A stretch of 64,000 bases of DNA. Source: Nosocomiicoccus ampullae. Lineage in GTDB: Bacteria; Bacillota; Bacilli; Staphylococcales; Salinicoccaceae. Shown here in pieces: positions 47,662 through 58,957 of the stretch; position 1 is the stretch's first letter, and the number at the start of each line of letters is the position of its first letter. Where the stretch lies: contig NZ_CP079110.1 in assembly GCF_019357495.1 (NCBI RefSeq), positions 1,364,001-1,428,000 of the forward strand. Reading direction: 5' to 3'. A model generated the notes under the pieces. The model was not told the origin of the DNA, made no database searches, and saw only the letters and a list, made by a program, of their open reading frames with translations. Position numbers and translations under genes: made by a program.

Positions 47662-48399
47662 TTATCCTTTTAATGGATGTTGTTTTCTATATACTTCATA
47701 CATGAGTATGCCTGCAGAGACCGAAGCGTTTAAACTTGAGATTTTTCCAACCATTGGGATTGTTACTTTAAAGTCGCATTTTTCTAGCGTCTTTTTACTA
47801 ATCCCTTCACCTTCATTACCAATAATTAATACAGTATTAATATCTGCAGGGTATTCTCTATAATCCATCGGTGCATCCATCGTTGTGCCAACTGTCCAAA
47901 ATCCTTCTTCTTTTAGTCTGTCAATCGCTTGGTTAACGTTGGTGACTCGAACGACTGGAACGTACTCGACTGCTCCAACTGACACTCTTGCGACTGTATC
48001 TGTCACTTGGACGCTACGTCTATTTGGAATGATAACTGCGTCAAACCCTGTGGCGTCTGCCGTTCTTAAAATACTACCTAAATTATGAGGGTCTTCTAAA
48101 CCGTCAAGAAGTAAAAGGTTCGCACGTTTACCATTTACGTTTTCGATTAACGTTTCAAGAGACATATATTTAAACGCACTCACAAATGCGAGGATCCCTT
48201 GGTGACGCTCGGTTGTATGTGACTCTATTTTATTTTTCGGAACTGTTTGTACGACGACTTTTTTCTTTTTCGCTAATTTTAAAATATCATTAATCTGATG
48301 TGTTTCGATGCCGTCTTGTATTAAAATTTTATTTAGATCACGATCACCTTGTAATGCTTCTTTTACTGCATGGCGACCGACAATTACCGACTCACTCAT
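47662..48399 (-). CDS. rlmB: 23S rRNA 2'-O-methyltransferase, RlmB/TrmH (SpoU) family
   Basis: 245 residues. N-terminal RNA-binding domain (VGRHAVKEALQGDRDLNKIL) and the knotted SpoU domain with motifs LLDGLEDPHNLGSILRTADA, IIGNEGEGIS, and IPMVGKISSLNASVSAGIL. Its start overlaps the mrnC stop by 4 bp. Confidence 0.92.
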   Translation of the reverse strand: MSESVIVGRHAVKEALQGDRDLNKILIQDGIETHQINDILKLAKKKKVVVQTVPKNKIESHTTERHQGILAFVSAFKYMSLETLIENVNGKRANLLLLDGLEDPHNLGSILRTADATGFDAVIIPNRRSVQVTDTVARVSVGAVEYVPVVRVTNVNQAIDRLKEEGFWTVGTTMDAPMDYREYPADINTVLIIGNEGEGISKKTLEKCDFKVTIPMVGKISSLNASVSAGILMYEVYRKQHPLKG

Positions 48400-48782
48400 A
48401 AATACTCACCTCGCATAATAATTTCAAAAATTTCGTCGAGTCGTTCGAAATCTTCGTTTAAATATAACACGCCAACAAGTGCTTCTAAACCTGTAGCATT
48501 GTTGTATTCTTTACTCGTTGCGTTTTTCGCTTTCGTTTGACTCTTTTTGTTTTTCGCACGCCTCGCAATATCTTTTTCTTCATCTGTTAATACGTGTTCT
48601 GTTAAATACTCTAAAGCTTTCGATTGACTCGTTGCTTTTTCATAAGTCGTGCCAAGTGGATGCGCGTCTTTGACGCGCACTTTCTTGTTATCTTTAACGA
48701 TATAACTTCTCACATACATACTGTACACAGCGTCGCCTAAATACGCTTTTGTTAAATCGTGTATCTCATAAAAATTATCCAC
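48396..48782 (-). CDS. mrnC: Mini-ribonuclease III
   Basis: 128 residues, a lone RNase III catalytic domain without the dsRNA-binding part: [20 protein letters not shown] holds the metal-binding Asp, and [20 protein letters not shown] the second. It matures 23S rRNA ends. It overlaps both cysS and rlmB by a few bases, showing translational coupling. Confidence 0.93.
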   Translation of the reverse strand: MDNFYEIHDLTKAYLGDAVYSMYVRSYIVKDNKKVRVKDAHPLGTTYEKATSQSKALEYLTEHVLTDEEKDIARRAKNKKSQTKAKNATSKEYNNATGLEALVGVLYLNEDFERLDEIFEIIMRGEYL

Positions 48783-50169
48783 GGCGGAATTTAACCCCGT
48801 CTTTTGTATCTTCTAAAATAATTCCTTTTTCATGAAGCTCGTCACGTATCTCATCTGCACGTTCGAAGTTTTTCTCTTTACGTGCCGCTTCACGTTCTTC
48901 AATTAGCGCTTCAATTTCTTCATCTAAGAGAAGTTCATCTTGTTCTAATGTAATTCCGATTACTTCACTGTATGATTTGTACGCGTCAATATAAGCGTTT
49001 AAGATATCTTTATTTGTCGCGTCACGGCGCATATATTTATTTAAACGCGTCGCAAGTTCGTGCCAAGCTGTAATTGCGTTCGCAGTATTGAAGTCATCAT
49101 CCATTGCTGCCTCAAATGCTTTTAAATTGTCTTGAACAAATTCAATTTCACTATTGTCTTTGTCAGTGTTAATTGCTTTATCAACTCGTTCAAGTGCTTC
49201 GTTATACGCATTTAAAATTCTGTCTAAGCTTGTTGCCGCAGCATTAACGAGTTCACGGTTAAAGTTGATTGGTCCTCTGTAATGCACACTTAGCATGAAG
49301 AAACGTAACACATTCGGGTCAAGTTCTTTTAAAATATCATGTACTGTGATGAAGTTACCAAGTGATTTTGACATTTTTTCGTTGTCTATATTGATATACC
49401 CGTTATGCATCCAGTAGTTTGCGAATGTTTCATCTGTTGAGCACTCAGACTGTGCGATTTCGTTTTCGTGATGCGGGAATGTTAAGTCTTGACCACCCGC
49501 ATGGATATCCATCGTCGCGCCTAAATGTTTAGTTGCCATCACCGAGCACTCGATGTGCCATCCTGGACGACCTTTACCCCAAGGACTATCCCAGCTGATT
49601 TCATCTTCTTTTTCGTGTTTCCAAAGTGTAAAGTCTAACGGATCTTCTTTACTCTCACCTTGCTGGATACGTGCACCAACTTTTAAGTCGTCAATAGACT
49701 GTTTAGATAGTCGCCCATAATCTTTATATGAACGTGTTTTAAAATAGACATCGCCATCTTTTTCGTATGCATGACCTTTATCGATTAATGTCTGGATGAA
49801 TTCGATAATGTCATCCATATGGTCCATAACTCTCGGGTGTATGTCTGCTTGTTTAACGTTTAACGCACCCGTATCTTCAAAGTATGCGTTGATAAATTTG
49901 TCCGCAATTTCAGGCACTGTTTCGCCTGTTTCTTTTGAAGCATTAATCAGTTTGTCATCAACGTCAGTAAAGTTAGAAACGTACGTTACGTCGTATCCTT
50001 TATATTGTAAATATCTTCTTACTGTGTCGAAGACGATTGCTGGACGTGCGTTACCAATATGAATGTAATTGTATACTGTCGGTCCACAGACGTACATTTT
50101 TACTTTACCTTCTTCAAGCGGGACGAATTTTTCTTTTTTACGCGTCAATGTGTTATATATGAGAACCAT
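48775..50169 (-). CDS. cysS: Cysteinyl-tRNA synthetase
   Basis: 464 residues. First zinc ligand in [20 protein letters not shown] (with HIGN), zinc-site Cys/His in [14 protein letters not shown] and [12 protein letters not shown], and KMSKSLGNF near residue 265. C-terminal DALR domain complete. Overlaps the end of cysE by 17 bp, so both are under the T-box leader. Confidence 0.98.
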   Translation of the reverse strand: MVLIYNTLTRKKEKFVPLEEGKVKMYVCGPTVYNYIHIGNARPAIVFDTVRRYLQYKGYDVTYVSNFTDVDDKLINASKETGETVPEIADKFINAYFEDTGALNVKQADIHPRVMDHMDDIIEFIQTLIDKGHAYEKDGDVYFKTRSYKDYGRLSKQSIDDLKVGARIQQGESKEDPLDFTLWKHEKEDEISWDSPWGKGRPGWHIECSVMATKHLGATMDIHAGGQDLTFPHHENEIAQSECSTDETFANYWMHNGYINIDNEKMSKSLGNFITVHDILKELDPNVLRFFMLSVHYRGPINFNRELVNAAATSLDRILNAYNEALERVDKAINTDKDNSEIEFVQDNLKAFEAAMDDDFNTANAITAWHELATRLNKYMRRDATNKDILNAYIDAYKSYSEVIGITLEQDELLLDEEIEALIEEREAARKEKNFERADEIRDELHEKGIILEDTKDGVKFRRG

Positions 50170-50806
50170 CTTTTACCTCATTCCTCTCTTTTTGTTTAAA
50201 TTCTGAGATTTCTTTTTCTAAGTCTAAAATTTTATTTAAAATTGGGTCTGGTAAGTTTCTATGGTTAAGCGTGTCTGACGGCACACGTTTACCATGACGT
50301 CTTACGATATGCCCTGGAATACCAACGACCGTTGAATATGACGGTACATTTTTAAGTACTACAGAGTTCGCACCGATATTTGTGCCTTCACCGATTGTAA
50401 TATTACCAAGTACTTGTGCGCCTGTTGCGACGAGCACTTTATCTTCAATCGTAGGGTGACGCTTACCTTTTTCCTTACCTGTACCACCAAGTGTAACCCC
50501 TTGGTAGAGTGTAACGTCGTTACCGATTATTGTCGTTTCTCCGATGACAATACCCATTCCATGGTCGATGAAAAGTCTACGACCAATCGTCGCGCCTGGG
50601 TGAATTTCAATACCTGTCAGAAATCGATTCAACTGAGAAATTATACGCGCAATTACATGCATCTTTCTTTTATAAAACCAGTTGGCAACTAAATGGCCCC
50701 AAATAGCGTGCATACCGGAATACGTTAGAAATACCATCATACGACTCGTCGCAGCTGGATCAAGTTCTTGAACCATATCGATATCTTCTTTAACTCTCTT
50801 AAACAT
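50153..50806 (-). CDS. cysE: Serine O-acetyltransferase
   Basis: 217 residues from ATG 50806 behind GAAGGAGA; the open frame extends to 50899 without a conserved sequence and with no start signal. N-terminal helical domain ([20 protein letters not shown]) then left-handed beta-helix hexapeptide repeats ([40 protein letters not shown]). It makes O-acetylserine for cysteine synthesis. Upstream is a T-box leader interrupted by repeat element D. Confidence 0.95.
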   Translation of the reverse strand: MFKRVKEDIDMVQELDPAATSRMMVFLTYSGMHAIWGHLVANWFYKRKMHVIARIISQLNRFLTGIEIHPGATIGRRLFIDHGMGIVIGETTIIGNDVTLYQGVTLGGTGKEKGKRHPTIEDKVLVATGAQVLGNITIGEGTNIGANSVVLKNVPSYSTVVGIPGHIVRRHGKRVPSDTLNHRNLPDPILNKILDLEKEISEFKQKERNEVKDGSHI

Positions 50807-50818
50807 TGTCTCTCCTTC

Positions 50819-50846
50819 GATTATACCCCTAAAGCGGGGTGTATGT
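50819..50846 (-). promoter_or_regulatory. Hairpin next to the cysE ribosome-binding site
   Basis: Minus strand ATACACCCC / GGGGTATA (one mismatch) lies just upstream of GAAGGAG. No T-run follows, so it is not a terminator; it may affect message stability or initiation. Confidence 0.35.
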
Positions 50847-50889
50847 TTTATGAGGGTGGTAATTAGTGCGGGTAGCTTAAGAGTGTGGC

Positions 50890-51069
50890 TATTTAACAAA
50901 AAATAGTCGAATCTGTTAAAAAATTAATATATTTAACAGAAATCAGTTTTTTTATCGTTTTTTGTAAATTAAATGTAGATATTGAACAGTTTCAACTGAA
51001 TACAAACCATTTTTGTTAAATAAAAGTATATATCTAACAAATTCGAATAATCTTTGTTAATTAAACGAT
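50890..51069. repeat. Palindromic intergenic element, copy D (about 180 bp)
   Basis: Begins ATTTAACAAAAAATAG, ends TTTGTTAATTAAACG. Internal palindromes: CTGTTAAAAAA...ATATTTAACAG (50923-50950), TTTTTGTAAATTAAA with degenerate TTGAACAG (50967-51000), and TTTTTGTTAAATAAAA...ATCTAACAAA (51010-51041). Closest in the left third to copy A. It lies between the cysE T-box terminator and the cysE start, i.e. inside the transcribed leader. Confidence 0.7.
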
Positions 51070-51164
51070 AAAAAGCCCGCTCTAAATATTGCATTGAGGT
51101 ATTCTTAGTATCTTTAACCTCTAAAGTCACTAAAGAAACCCCTACTCATCTTCAATTAATTAAA

Positions 51165-51325
51165 AAACACCTCTGCCCTTAATACGGACAGAGGTGCGTC
51201 GCACGGTTCCACTCTGATTTTTCCTTTAATATTGCATCTTTAATTATTGCAATTCTCTAAATAACAGTGTTGCTTTCGCACCGACCAAGCAATCTCTGAT
51301 TTCACATTATTTAAATACTTTGAAC
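51165..51325 (-). ncRNA. T-box riboswitch controlling cysE-cysS, probably tRNA-Cys
   Basis: Minus strand, 5' to 3': Stem I with CAGAGATTGCTTGGTCGGTG, candidate specifier UGC (two positions, near 51250 and 51230, both followed by A), then the T-box bulge sequence AGAGTGGAACCGTGCG (about 51202-51217) and the terminator CACCTCTGTCC / GGGCAGAGGTG (51168-51196) with T6. The antiterminator would form from the T-box and the 5' arm of that terminator. The tRNA identity is inferred from UGC and from the downstream genes. Confidence 0.85.
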
Positions 51326-51331
51326 AAAGGA

Positions 51332-51360
51332 ATTATATATCGTTTTTTAATTCTTTTCAA
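51332..51360 (-). promoter_or_regulatory. Promoter of the T-box/cysE-cysS transcript
   Basis: Minus strand TTGAAA (51355-51360), 17-bp spacer, TATAAT (51332-51337), beginning right after the gltX stop codon. Confidence 0.8.
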
Positions 51361-51362
51361 GC

Positions 51363-52823
51363 TTATAGACTTTTGATAACATTCTCAATGCGTGTGAGTA
51401 CTGTGTCTTTTCCAAGTAATTCTAAAGCGTTTGGAAGTTCTGGTCCTTTTGTTTCACCAGTTGTTGCAACGCGGATTGGCATAAATAATTTTTTACCTTT
51501 GATGCCTGTTGCTTTTTGTACTTCTTTAATCGCTTTTTTAATGTTATCTGCTTTAAAGTCTTCTAAGTTGTTAAATGTTTCTTTTAATGCGTCCATTAAC
51601 TCAGGCACTTGTTCTTCAGCTAAAACAGCTTTCGCATCCTCATCGTATGTTACTTCTGTTTTAAAGAACTGTTCAGATAATTCAACGATTTCTGCAGCGT
51701 AACTCATTTGCGGTTGGTATAATGCAACTAATCGTTTTGCCCAATCGAGTTCTTCTTCTGAAGCATTTTCACTTACAACTCCTTCTTTTACTAAGAATGG
51801 TAATGCAAGTTCAAACACTGCTTCAGTGTCTTTTTGTTTCATGTACTGGTTGTTTACCCATGCTAATTTTGTTTTGTCGAAGAATGCCGGTGATTTTGAT
51901 AGACGGTCTTCAGTGAATAACTCAATGAATTCATCTTTAGAGAAAATTTCTTCTTCTCCACCTGGAGTCCAACCAAGTAATGCGATGAAGTTAAATAATG
52001 CTTCTGGTAAGTAGCCAAGTGCTTCATAGTCTTCAATGAATTGTAAAATTCCACTGTCACGTTTAGACAACTTTTTACGATCTTCATTTACGATTAACGT
52101 CATGTGACCAAATTCTGGCGCTTCAAAGCCGAGTGCGTCATACACCATAAGTTGGCGTGGTGTGTTTGATATATGGTCATCTCCACGTAATACGTGCGTA
52201 ATATCCATTTCGTGATCGTCGATAACAACTGCGAAGTTGTATGTCGGTGTCCCATCTTTTTTCACGATGACCCAGTCACCAATACCATTTGAATCAAACG
52301 ACACGTCACCTTTTACCATGTCGTTAAATGTGTATGTTTTATCTTTTGGAACACGAATACGAATTGATGGTTCTCTACCCTCAGCAATAAACGCTTCTTC
52401 TTCTTCTTTTGTTAAATTTGCATGTTTACCACTGTATTTTGGTTGTTGACCATTTTTTAGTTGTTCTTCACGTTCAGCTTCTAATTCTTCAGCTGTCATA
52501 TAGCAGCGGTATGCTTTATCTTCTTCTAAAAGTTTGTCGATATAAGGTTTATAAATATGACTACGCTCTGATTGACGATACGGACCATAGTCTCCTCCGA
52601 CGTCTACTGACTCATCCCAGTCAATACCTAACCATTTTAAATAGTTTAGCTGTGACGCTTCACCTTCGTCGACGTGACGTGCTTTGTCTGTATCTTCAAT
52701 ACGAATGATGAAATCCCCGTCGTAGTGACGAGCGAATAGGTAGTTAAATAACGCACTTCTTGCGTTTCCGATATGGAGATATCCTGTTGGACTTGGTGCG
52801 TATCTTACTCTTACTTTACTCAT
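51363..52823 (-). CDS. gltX: Glutamyl-tRNA synthetase
   Basis: 486 residues. [20 protein letters not shown] (HIGN) and KKLSKRDSG near residue 250, with the discriminating-type C-terminal anticodon domain. In this group it charges tRNA-Glu and tRNA-Gln, the latter corrected by GatCAB. It follows ispF by 3 bp. Confidence 0.98.
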   Translation of the reverse strand: MSKVRVRYAPSPTGYLHIGNARSALFNYLFARHYDGDFIIRIEDTDKARHVDEGEASQLNYLKWLGIDWDESVDVGGDYGPYRQSERSHIYKPYIDKLLEEDKAYRCYMTAEELEAEREEQLKNGQQPKYSGKHANLTKEEEEAFIAEGREPSIRIRVPKDKTYTFNDMVKGDVSFDSNGIGDWVIVKKDGTPTYNFAVVIDDHEMDITHVLRGDDHISNTPRQLMVYDALGFEAPEFGHMTLIVNEDRKKLSKRDSGILQFIEDYEALGYLPEALFNFIALLGWTPGGEEEIFSKDEFIELFTEDRLSKSPAFFDKTKLAWVNNQYMKQKDTEAVFELALPFLVKEGVVSENASEEELDWAKRLVALYQPQMSYAAEIVELSEQFFKTEVTYDEDAKAVLAEEQVPELMDALKETFNNLEDFKADNIKKAIKEVQKATGIKGKKLFMPIRVATTGETKGPELPNALELLGKDTVLTRIENVIKSL

Positions 52824-52826
52824 TGT

Positions 52827-53303
52827 TTAACCTCTTTCTTTTAATAAAATAACTGCTTCACTTGCGATTCCTTCTTGTCGACCAATTGGACCGAGCTTTT
52901 CATGCGTTGTCGCTTTGACGTTAACGTTATCTATAGACGTTTTTAATAAACGCGCAACATTTTCTCGAATCTCGTCAATATGCGGTCTAAACTTCGGTGC
53001 TTCTGCAATTATTAACGCATCGACGTTTCCGACTTCATAGTTTTTCTCAAACATTTTTTCAACGACTTCACTTAAAAGAAGTTGTGAATCCATGTCTTTA
53101 TACTTCGGATCATTATCTGGGAAAAACTTGCCGATATCTCCAAGTGCTAATGCACCTAAAATTGCATCAGCAATCGTATGAAGTAACACATCCGCGTCAC
53201 TATGACCGATGAGTCCTTTGTCGTGATCGATTTCAAGCCCTCCGATAATTAACGGACGCCCACTCGTTAATTGATGAACATCATATCCATGACCGATTCT
53301 CAT
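52827..53303 (-). CDS. ispF: 2-C-methyl-D-erythritol 2,4-cyclodiphosphate synthase
   Basis: 158 residues. Zinc-binding GYDVHQL (Asp8, His10), substrate loop [20 protein letters not shown], and the P-loop-like [17 protein letters not shown]. Fifth step of the MEP isoprenoid pathway. Overlaps ispD by 4 bp. Confidence 0.96.
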   Translation of the reverse strand: MRIGHGYDVHQLTSGRPLIIGGLEIDHDKGLIGHSDADVLLHTIADAILGALALGDIGKFFPDNDPKYKDMDSQLLLSEVVEKMFEKNYEVGNVDALIIAEAPKFRPHIDEIRENVARLLKTSIDNVNVKATTHEKLGPIGRQEGIASEAVILLKERG

Positions 53304-53974
53304 TCATCTCTACTCCTTAATATTGCTTCAGATTGAATTAAATCTTCCGTCGTTGTAATTTTAATATTATTATACGTCGAATCGACGACAAATACATCGT
53401 GCCCGAATGCTTCAACCATCATCGCATCGTCAGTTACTTGTAAATGCCTGTCTCTTGCATAGTGATATGCATCCATTAATAAATTATAACAAAAAGCTTG
53501 TGGCGTGTGCACCTCAATGGTCGTATCCCTGTTAATTGTGTCAACAACTTTTCCGTCAACGACTTTTTTTAATGTATTTTTCGTCTTTACACCGCAAATC
53601 ACAGCGTCTTTTTTCACGACTGCTTTTTTCAATCTTGTAAGCGTGTCGTCATCTAAAAATGGACGGGCTGCGTCATGCACAAAAACATAGTCCGTTTTTG
53701 CATGAACGAGTGCGTTATATATTGAATCTTGGCGCTCTTTACCACCTACGACGATTTTTTCTATTTTATTTAAATCTTTTAAATCGTTTTCTAATATATT
53801 AACCTCTTCTTTTCCTGTTGCGATAATAATCGCGCTGCAGTCTCGGTCATTCTCAAAAATCTCTACTGTTCGTTTAATAATCGACTTACCATTTAATTCA
53901 TAACGAATTTTATTGAATCCAAGACCCATTCGTTTTCCAATACCGGCTGCTGGAATAATCGCTGTGTAATTCAT
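53300..53974 (-). CDS. ispD: 2-C-methyl-D-erythritol 4-phosphate cytidylyltransferase
   Basis: 224 residues. Nucleotidyltransferase start [20 protein letters not shown], followed by [17 protein letters not shown] and [14 protein letters not shown]. The TarI branch has similar motifs, but coupling to ispF supports IspD. Its start overlaps the yacL stop by 4 bp. Confidence 0.9.
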   Translation of the reverse strand: MNYTAIIPAAGIGKRMGLGFNKIRYELNGKSIIKRTVEIFENDRDCSAIIIATGKEEVNILENDLKDLNKIEKIVVGGKERQDSIYNALVHAKTDYVFVHDAARPFLDDDTLTRLKKAVVKKDAVICGVKTKNTLKKVVDGKVVDTINRDTTIEVHTPQAFCYNLLMDAYHYARDRHLQVTDDAMMVEAFGHDVFVVDSTYNNIKITTTEDLIQSEAILRSRDE

Positions 53975-54993
53975 GATTTCTCTCCAAGTTTTGTAAATAT
54001 AATTCTTCCAGAGTGTGTTTGTAAAATCGATGTCACTTCAACAGTAACTGTTTCGTTAATATAGGATATTCCAGAATCTAAAACAACCATCGTACCGTCT
54101 GTTAAATAACCAACCCCTTGATTATCTTCTTTTCCAGCTTTTGTAATAAGAATTTCGAACGTATCCCCTTGCTGGACATGTAACTGCATCGCTTCACTAA
54201 GTTCATTTACATTTAATACGGTAATCTTATGTACTTTAGCGACCCGATTTAAATTATAATCTGTCGTTAAAATTGCTGCTTTTTCTTCTTTAGCTAATTC
54301 AATCAGTTGTTGGTCGACATCTAACTTATCGTACTGGATAGATTTTATTTTAACGTGCTCAGAATATTTTTGAAGCTCATTTAGAATGTCTAAGCCATGT
54401 TGTCCTTTATCTCGCTTAATATGATCTGTCGAATCTGCAATGAGTTGTAACTCATCTAATACAAACTGTGGGACGATAATTTCCCCTTCTAAAAATCCTG
54501 ATTTTAAAACCTCTAGCACTCTACCATCGATAACAACACTCGTGTCTAATAACTTTTTAGTTGAATTTTTAGGTGCTCGGTTAAAAAGCTCTAATACTTC
54601 GTTCGTCTTTTTTAAACCGAGTTGATAACCTAAATATCCAAGAATCACTGCAGATATGAGTGGCAGTATTTCTCTAACAATTGGAATGTCTAGCATATTT
54701 GATAAAAGCGTAATAAAAACAGTAAACAATAAACCAACTAACATTCCAATCGTTGCGAAAAATATTTCTGTGACGTTGTTTGATAATAGTTTTCGTTCTA
54801 CTTTCTTTAAACCTTTTACAAAATAAGGCAGCGTCCATAAAGTGGCCGCTAAAAATACTATCCCACCAATTGCACCATATAAAAATACGTTATTAATTGC
54901 ATCTGGTAACCTTAAATTTGTAGAGTGATAACACCATACCCCAAGTGTTACACCCGTAAGAAAGTAGACGAGTGTTAATAGCCATCTTAACAT
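53971..54993 (-). CDS. yacL: PIN/TRAM-domain membrane protein (YacL-like)
   Basis: 340 residues: four membrane helices (to about 130), a PIN nuclease-like domain beginning LLDTSVVIDGRVLEVLKSG and with LTTDYNLNRVA, and a C-terminal TRAM domain (GVGYLTDGTMVVLDSG). Conserved after radA in Firmicutes; biological role is unclear. Confidence 0.9.
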   Translation of the reverse strand: MLRWLLTLVYFLTGVTLGVWCYHSTNLRLPDAINNVFLYGAIGGIVFLAATLWTLPYFVKGLKKVERKLLSNNVTEIFFATIGMLVGLLFTVFITLLSNMLDIPIVREILPLISAVILGYLGYQLGLKKTNEVLELFNRAPKNSTKKLLDTSVVIDGRVLEVLKSGFLEGEIIVPQFVLDELQLIADSTDHIKRDKGQHGLDILNELQKYSEHVKIKSIQYDKLDVDQQLIELAKEEKAAILTTDYNLNRVAKVHKITVLNVNELSEAMQLHVQQGDTFEILITKAGKEDNQGVGYLTDGTMVVLDSGISYINETVTVEVTSILQTHSGRIIFTKLGEKS

Positions 54994-55010
54994 TCGTCCA
55001 TCTCCCTTTA

Positions 55011-56384
55011 TTAATTTTTATAAACTTCCCTCATCGCGTCTTTTAAATGTTTTGCACCAATCACTTCAATATCGACAGGCGCTAAACCTTGTAAGTTCGA
55101 CGCCGGAATAATCGCACGATTAAACCCTAGTTTTGCTGCTTCTTGAAGACGTTGTTCAATTTTAGTCACACGTCTAATTTCTCCAGTTAATCCAACTTCA
55201 CCAATAAAGCACATGTCTCCTCGCACTGAAATATCTTTAAAGCTAGACGCGATTGCCATAATAACCGCAAAGTCCACTGCTGGTTCGTCTAATTTCACAC
55301 CACCTGCGACTTTTATATACGCATCGTGCTGCTGCATAAGTAATCCTTCAGACTTTTCAAGCACCGCCATAAGTAGAGATAATCTATTATGGTCAATACC
55401 TGTGGCCATCCGTCTTGGATTATGAAAATGTGTCGGTGTAACGAGTGCTTGTATTTCAACGAGCATCGCACGTGTACCTTCCATCGCACAAACAATCGCA
55501 GCGCCTGGTGTATTTTTACTACGCTCTTCTAAAAAGATCTCTGAAGGATTTAACACTTCTTTTAGTCCGTCGTACTTCATTTCAAAAATACCCATTTCGT
55601 TTGTCGAACCAAAGCGATTCTTCACCGCTCTTAGTACTCTAAACGTATGATGCTGATCTCCTTCAAAATATAAGACCGTGTCTACCATATGTTCAAGTAA
55701 ACGTGGCCCAGCAATTTGACCATCTTTAGTGACATGCCCGACAATGAATGTCGCAATATTTTGCCCTTTTGCGATATTCATAATAGACTGCGTACACTCA
55801 CGGACTTGAGATACACTTCCTGGTGCACTTGTAACATCTGGATGAAAAATTGTTTGAATGGAGTCAATAATTAAAAAGTCAGGATTTAACTTCGTAATTT
55901 CATCATGTATATAAAATAAATTCGTCTCTGCATAGACATGTAAATTAGACGCATCATCTGTAATTCGATCTGCGCGCATTTTAATTTGCTCGAGTGATTC
56001 TTCTCCAGAAACGTATAAAACATTATACTCTTCTGCGAGTGTGAGTGCTGTTTGGAGTAAAATTGTAGATTTCCCAATACCCGGGTCACCACCAATTAAA
56101 ATAAGCGAGCCATCGACGATGCCTCCGCCTAACACGCGGTCAAACTCTCCACTTTTTGTATGGGTACGTGGTGCTTCTTTTTTACTTATTTTAGATAATT
56201 GTGTCGCTTTTGTTTTTTCATTAGACACTTTACCTAACGTTCCGCGGCCCTTGGTTTTTTGTTCTTTATGAACAATTGACTCTTCCATTTGGTTCCAGAC
56301 CCCGCAGTTCGGGCATCTGCCGTACCACTTTGGAGACTCATATCCACATGCTAAACATTCAAAAACTGTTTTTGTTTTTGCCAT
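55011..56384 (-). CDS. radA: DNA repair protein RadA (Sms)
   Basis: 457 residues. N-terminal four-cysteine zinc finger (C10, C13, C24, C27), Walker [10 protein letters not shown] (99-107), the RadA motif KNRFG near residue 254, and the C-terminal Lon-type domain. It helps branch migration during recombination. 126 bp from clpC with a terminator in the gap. Confidence 0.97.
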   Translation of the reverse strand: MAKTKTVFECLACGYESPKWYGRCPNCGVWNQMEESIVHKEQKTKGRGTLGKVSNEKTKATQLSKISKKEAPRTHTKSGEFDRVLGGGIVDGSLILIGGDPGIGKSTILLQTALTLAEEYNVLYVSGEESLEQIKMRADRITDDASNLHVYAETNLFYIHDEITKLNPDFLIIDSIQTIFHPDVTSAPGSVSQVRECTQSIMNIAKGQNIATFIVGHVTKDGQIAGPRLLEHMVDTVLYFEGDQHHTFRVLRAVKNRFGSTNEMGIFEMKYDGLKEVLNPSEIFLEERSKNTPGAAIVCAMEGTRAMLVEIQALVTPTHFHNPRRMATGIDHNRLSLLMAVLEKSEGLLMQQHDAYIKVAGGVKLDEPAVDFAVIMAIASSFKDISVRGDMCFIGEVGLTGEIRRVTKIEQRLQEAAKLGFNRAIIPASNLQGLAPVDIEVIGAKHLKDAMREVYKN

Positions 56385-56470
56385 TTGTCGAAGATATCCT
56401 CCTCTTTTGTATTACACATTATTATATAGTTTTATATAGAATTATGAAAGTTTTGATAATCGATAAAAAT

Positions 56471-56503
56471 AGGGCTAAAACTGATAATATCAGCTCTAGC
56501 CCT
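56471..56503 (-). terminator. Terminator of the ctsR-mcsA-mcsB-clpC operon
   Basis: Outer stem AGGGCTA / TAGCCCT plus inner CTGAT / ATCAG, T-run ATTTTTA on the minus strand. Confidence 0.8.
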
Positions 56504-56509
56504 GTATTA

Positions 56510-58954
56510 TTATTCATTGTCTGCTACTGGTGATTTTTCTTTTGTATCGACTTTAAATTTGTCATCTTTAAAGTCTACAAATACAGTTTTTCCTGTGATT
56601 TCTTCACCACGTAGTATTGCCTCACTAAGTGTGTCTTCAACGTTTTTCTGGATACTTCTAGATAATGGTCTTGCACCAAATTCTTTGTCGTACCCGTCAT
56701 CAACAAGTGCTGTTACTGCGTCACTCGTTAACTCAACGTGAATGTTACGGTCTTCTAAACGCGCGTTTAAATCGTCGATCATTAGTGACACGATCTCTTC
56801 TAGGTGTTCTTTTTCTAAGCTATGGAAGACGATAATATCGTCTACACGGTTAATGAATTCTGGTCTGAATGTGTTTTTCAGTTCCTTCATCATCGTATTA
56901 CGAATTGTTTCGTAGTCCTCAGATTGTTCTGTTGAACCGAAACCGACAAACTTGTTGTCTCTTAACTCTGTAGCACCAACGTTTGACGTCATCACAATTA
57001 CTGTATTTCTAAAGTCCACAGTACGTCCTGTTGAGTCTGTTAAACGACCGTCGTCTAATACTTGAAGTAACATGTTAAAGACGTCTGGATGTGCTTTTTC
57101 AATCTCATCAAAGAGAATGAGTGAGTATGGTTTTCTGCGAACTTGTTCAGTTAACTGACCACCGTCATCATATCCAACATATCCCGGAGGAGAACCGACA
57201 AGTCTAGCAACACTATGTTTTTCCATATACTCAGACATATCGACACGAATCATCGCATCATCTTCACCGAATAGTGTTTCAGATAGAGCTTTTGCAAGCT
57301 CTGTTTTACCAACACCTGTTGGTCCTAAGAAGATAAAGCTACCAATCGGACGTTTAGGATCTTTTAACCCTGCTCTTGCACGGCGTACTGCTTTAGATAT
57401 TGATTGCACCGCTTCATTTTGCCCGATGACTCTATCGTGTAAAATACTTTCTAAGTTTAATAGTCGATCTGATTCTTCTTCAGCAATTTTTTGTAGCGGA
57501 ATACCTGTCATTTTAGAAATGACGATTTCGATATCACCACGTGTCACTTTTTGTTTTTCTGAAGACTGAGAATTTTTCCAGTTGTTTTCAAGTGTTTCTA
57601 ATTTTTCTTCAATTTTCGTTTGGTCATCACGATATTTAGCTGCCGCTTCGAATTCTTGAGACTGAACTGCTGCATTTTTCTCTTTTTTCACTTTTTCAAG
57701 CTCGTCTTCTAAATCTTTTAAATCTGGTGGTGACATGTGAGATTTAAGACGCACTTTTGATGACGCTTCGTCAATTAAGTCGATTGCTTTATCTGGTAAG
57801 AATCTATCTTGAACATATCTATTAGACATGACTGCTGCAGCGTCTAGTGCTTCATCAGTAATTGTAACTCCGTGGTGTGCTTCGTAACGGTCACGTAATC
57901 CTTTTAAGATTAAGACTGTGTCTTCTACTGATGGTTGGTCAACGATAACCGGTTGGAAACGTCTTTCGAGCGCTGCGTCTTTTTCAATATGCTTACGATA
58001 TTCTTCTAACGTTGTTGCACCAATAACTTGTACTTCTCCTCTAGAAAGTGAAGGTTTTAAGATGTTTGACGCATCCACAGAGCCTTCAGCACCACCTGCA
58101 CCAATTAACGTGTGCATTTCGTCGATAAATAAAATGACATTTCCTGATTTTTTAATTTCATCCACGACTTTTTTCATACGCTCTTCGAATTCTCCGCGGT
58201 ATTTTGTACCTGCAACAACTGTACCCATATCTAACATCATGACTCGTTTATCTTTTAATGTAGATGGGATTTCATTTTTAACAATTTGCTGAGCAAGTCC
58301 TTCTGCTACTGCAGTTTTACCGACCCCAGGCTCACCAATTAACACTGGGTTATTTTTCGTACGACGTGATAACACTTCGATCACACGTGTGATTTCATCA
58401 GAACGTCCGATTACTGGGTCTAAACTACCGTCTGATGCTTTTTTCGTTAAGTTTGTTGCAAGGCTATCTAAAGTTGGTGTGTCTGACTCTTCTTTAGTTT
58501 CTTGAGATTTAAAGTTTTGCGGATTACCAAGCATACGAATTACCATCGCACGAGCACGTGTAATGTTTAAGCCAAGTGAAGATAATACGCGCGCTGCAAT
58601 TCCTTCAGTTTCACGGATTAAACCGAGTAATAAGTGCTCTGTTCCGACAAAGTTATGATGAAGTTTACGTGCTTCATCCATCGATAGTTCAATCACGCGT
58701 TTAGCACGTGGTGTGTAGTGAAGTGTTGTTGGTGTTTCTGTCCCTTCAGTGACGAATTTACTAATTTCTTTTTCGATCACTGGCTCAGTAATATCAAAAG
58801 CGTTTAGTACTTTTGCTGCGATACCTTCTTGTTCTCTAACAAGACCAAGTAGTAAATGTTCTGTACCAATATTTGAATGTTTTAAGCGAATTGCTTCTTC
58901 CTGTGCATACGCAAGTACGCGTTGTGCACGTTCAGTTAATTTACCGAATAACAT
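56510..58954 (-). CDS. clpC: ATP-dependent Clp protease ATPase subunit ClpC
   Basis: 814 residues: two Clp_N repeats (1-145), first AAA+ domain with [16 protein letters not shown]-type middle domain ([19 protein letters not shown]), second AAA+ domain with [14 protein letters not shown], and the ClpP loop region. It unfolds proteins for ClpP, including arginine-phosphorylated ones marked by McsB. 3 bp after mcsB. Confidence 0.98.
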   Translation of the reverse strand: MLFGKLTERAQRVLAYAQEEAIRLKHSNIGTEHLLLGLVREQEGIAAKVLNAFDITEPVIEKEISKFVTEGTETPTTLHYTPRAKRVIELSMDEARKLHHNFVGTEHLLLGLIRETEGIAARVLSSLGLNITRARAMVIRMLGNPQNFKSQETKEESDTPTLDSLATNLTKKASDGSLDPVIGRSDEITRVIEVLSRRTKNNPVLIGEPGVGKTAVAEGLAQQIVKNEIPSTLKDKRVMMLDMGTVVAGTKYRGEFEERMKKVVDEIKKSGNVILFIDEMHTLIGAGGAEGSVDASNILKPSLSRGEVQVIGATTLEEYRKHIEKDAALERRFQPVIVDQPSVEDTVLILKGLRDRYEAHHGVTITDEALDAAAVMSNRYVQDRFLPDKAIDLIDEASSKVRLKSHMSPPDLKDLEDELEKVKKEKNAAVQSQEFEAAAKYRDDQTKIEEKLETLENNWKNSQSSEKQKVTRGDIEIVISKMTGIPLQKIAEEESDRLLNLESILHDRVIGQNEAVQSISKAVRRARAGLKDPKRPIGSFIFLGPTGVGKTELAKALSETLFGEDDAMIRVDMSEYMEKHSVARLVGSPPGYVGYDDGGQLTEQVRRKPYSLILFDEIEKAHPDVFNMLLQVLDDGRLTDSTGRTVDFRNTVIVMTSNVGATELRDNKFVGFGSTEQSEDYETIRNTMMKELKNTFRPEFINRVDDIIVFHSLEKEHLEEIVSLMIDDLNARLEDRNIHVELTSDAVTALVDDGYDKEFGARPLSRSIQKNVEDTLSEAILRGEEITGKTVFVDFKDDKFKVDTKEKSPVADNE

Positions 58955-58957
58955 ATA

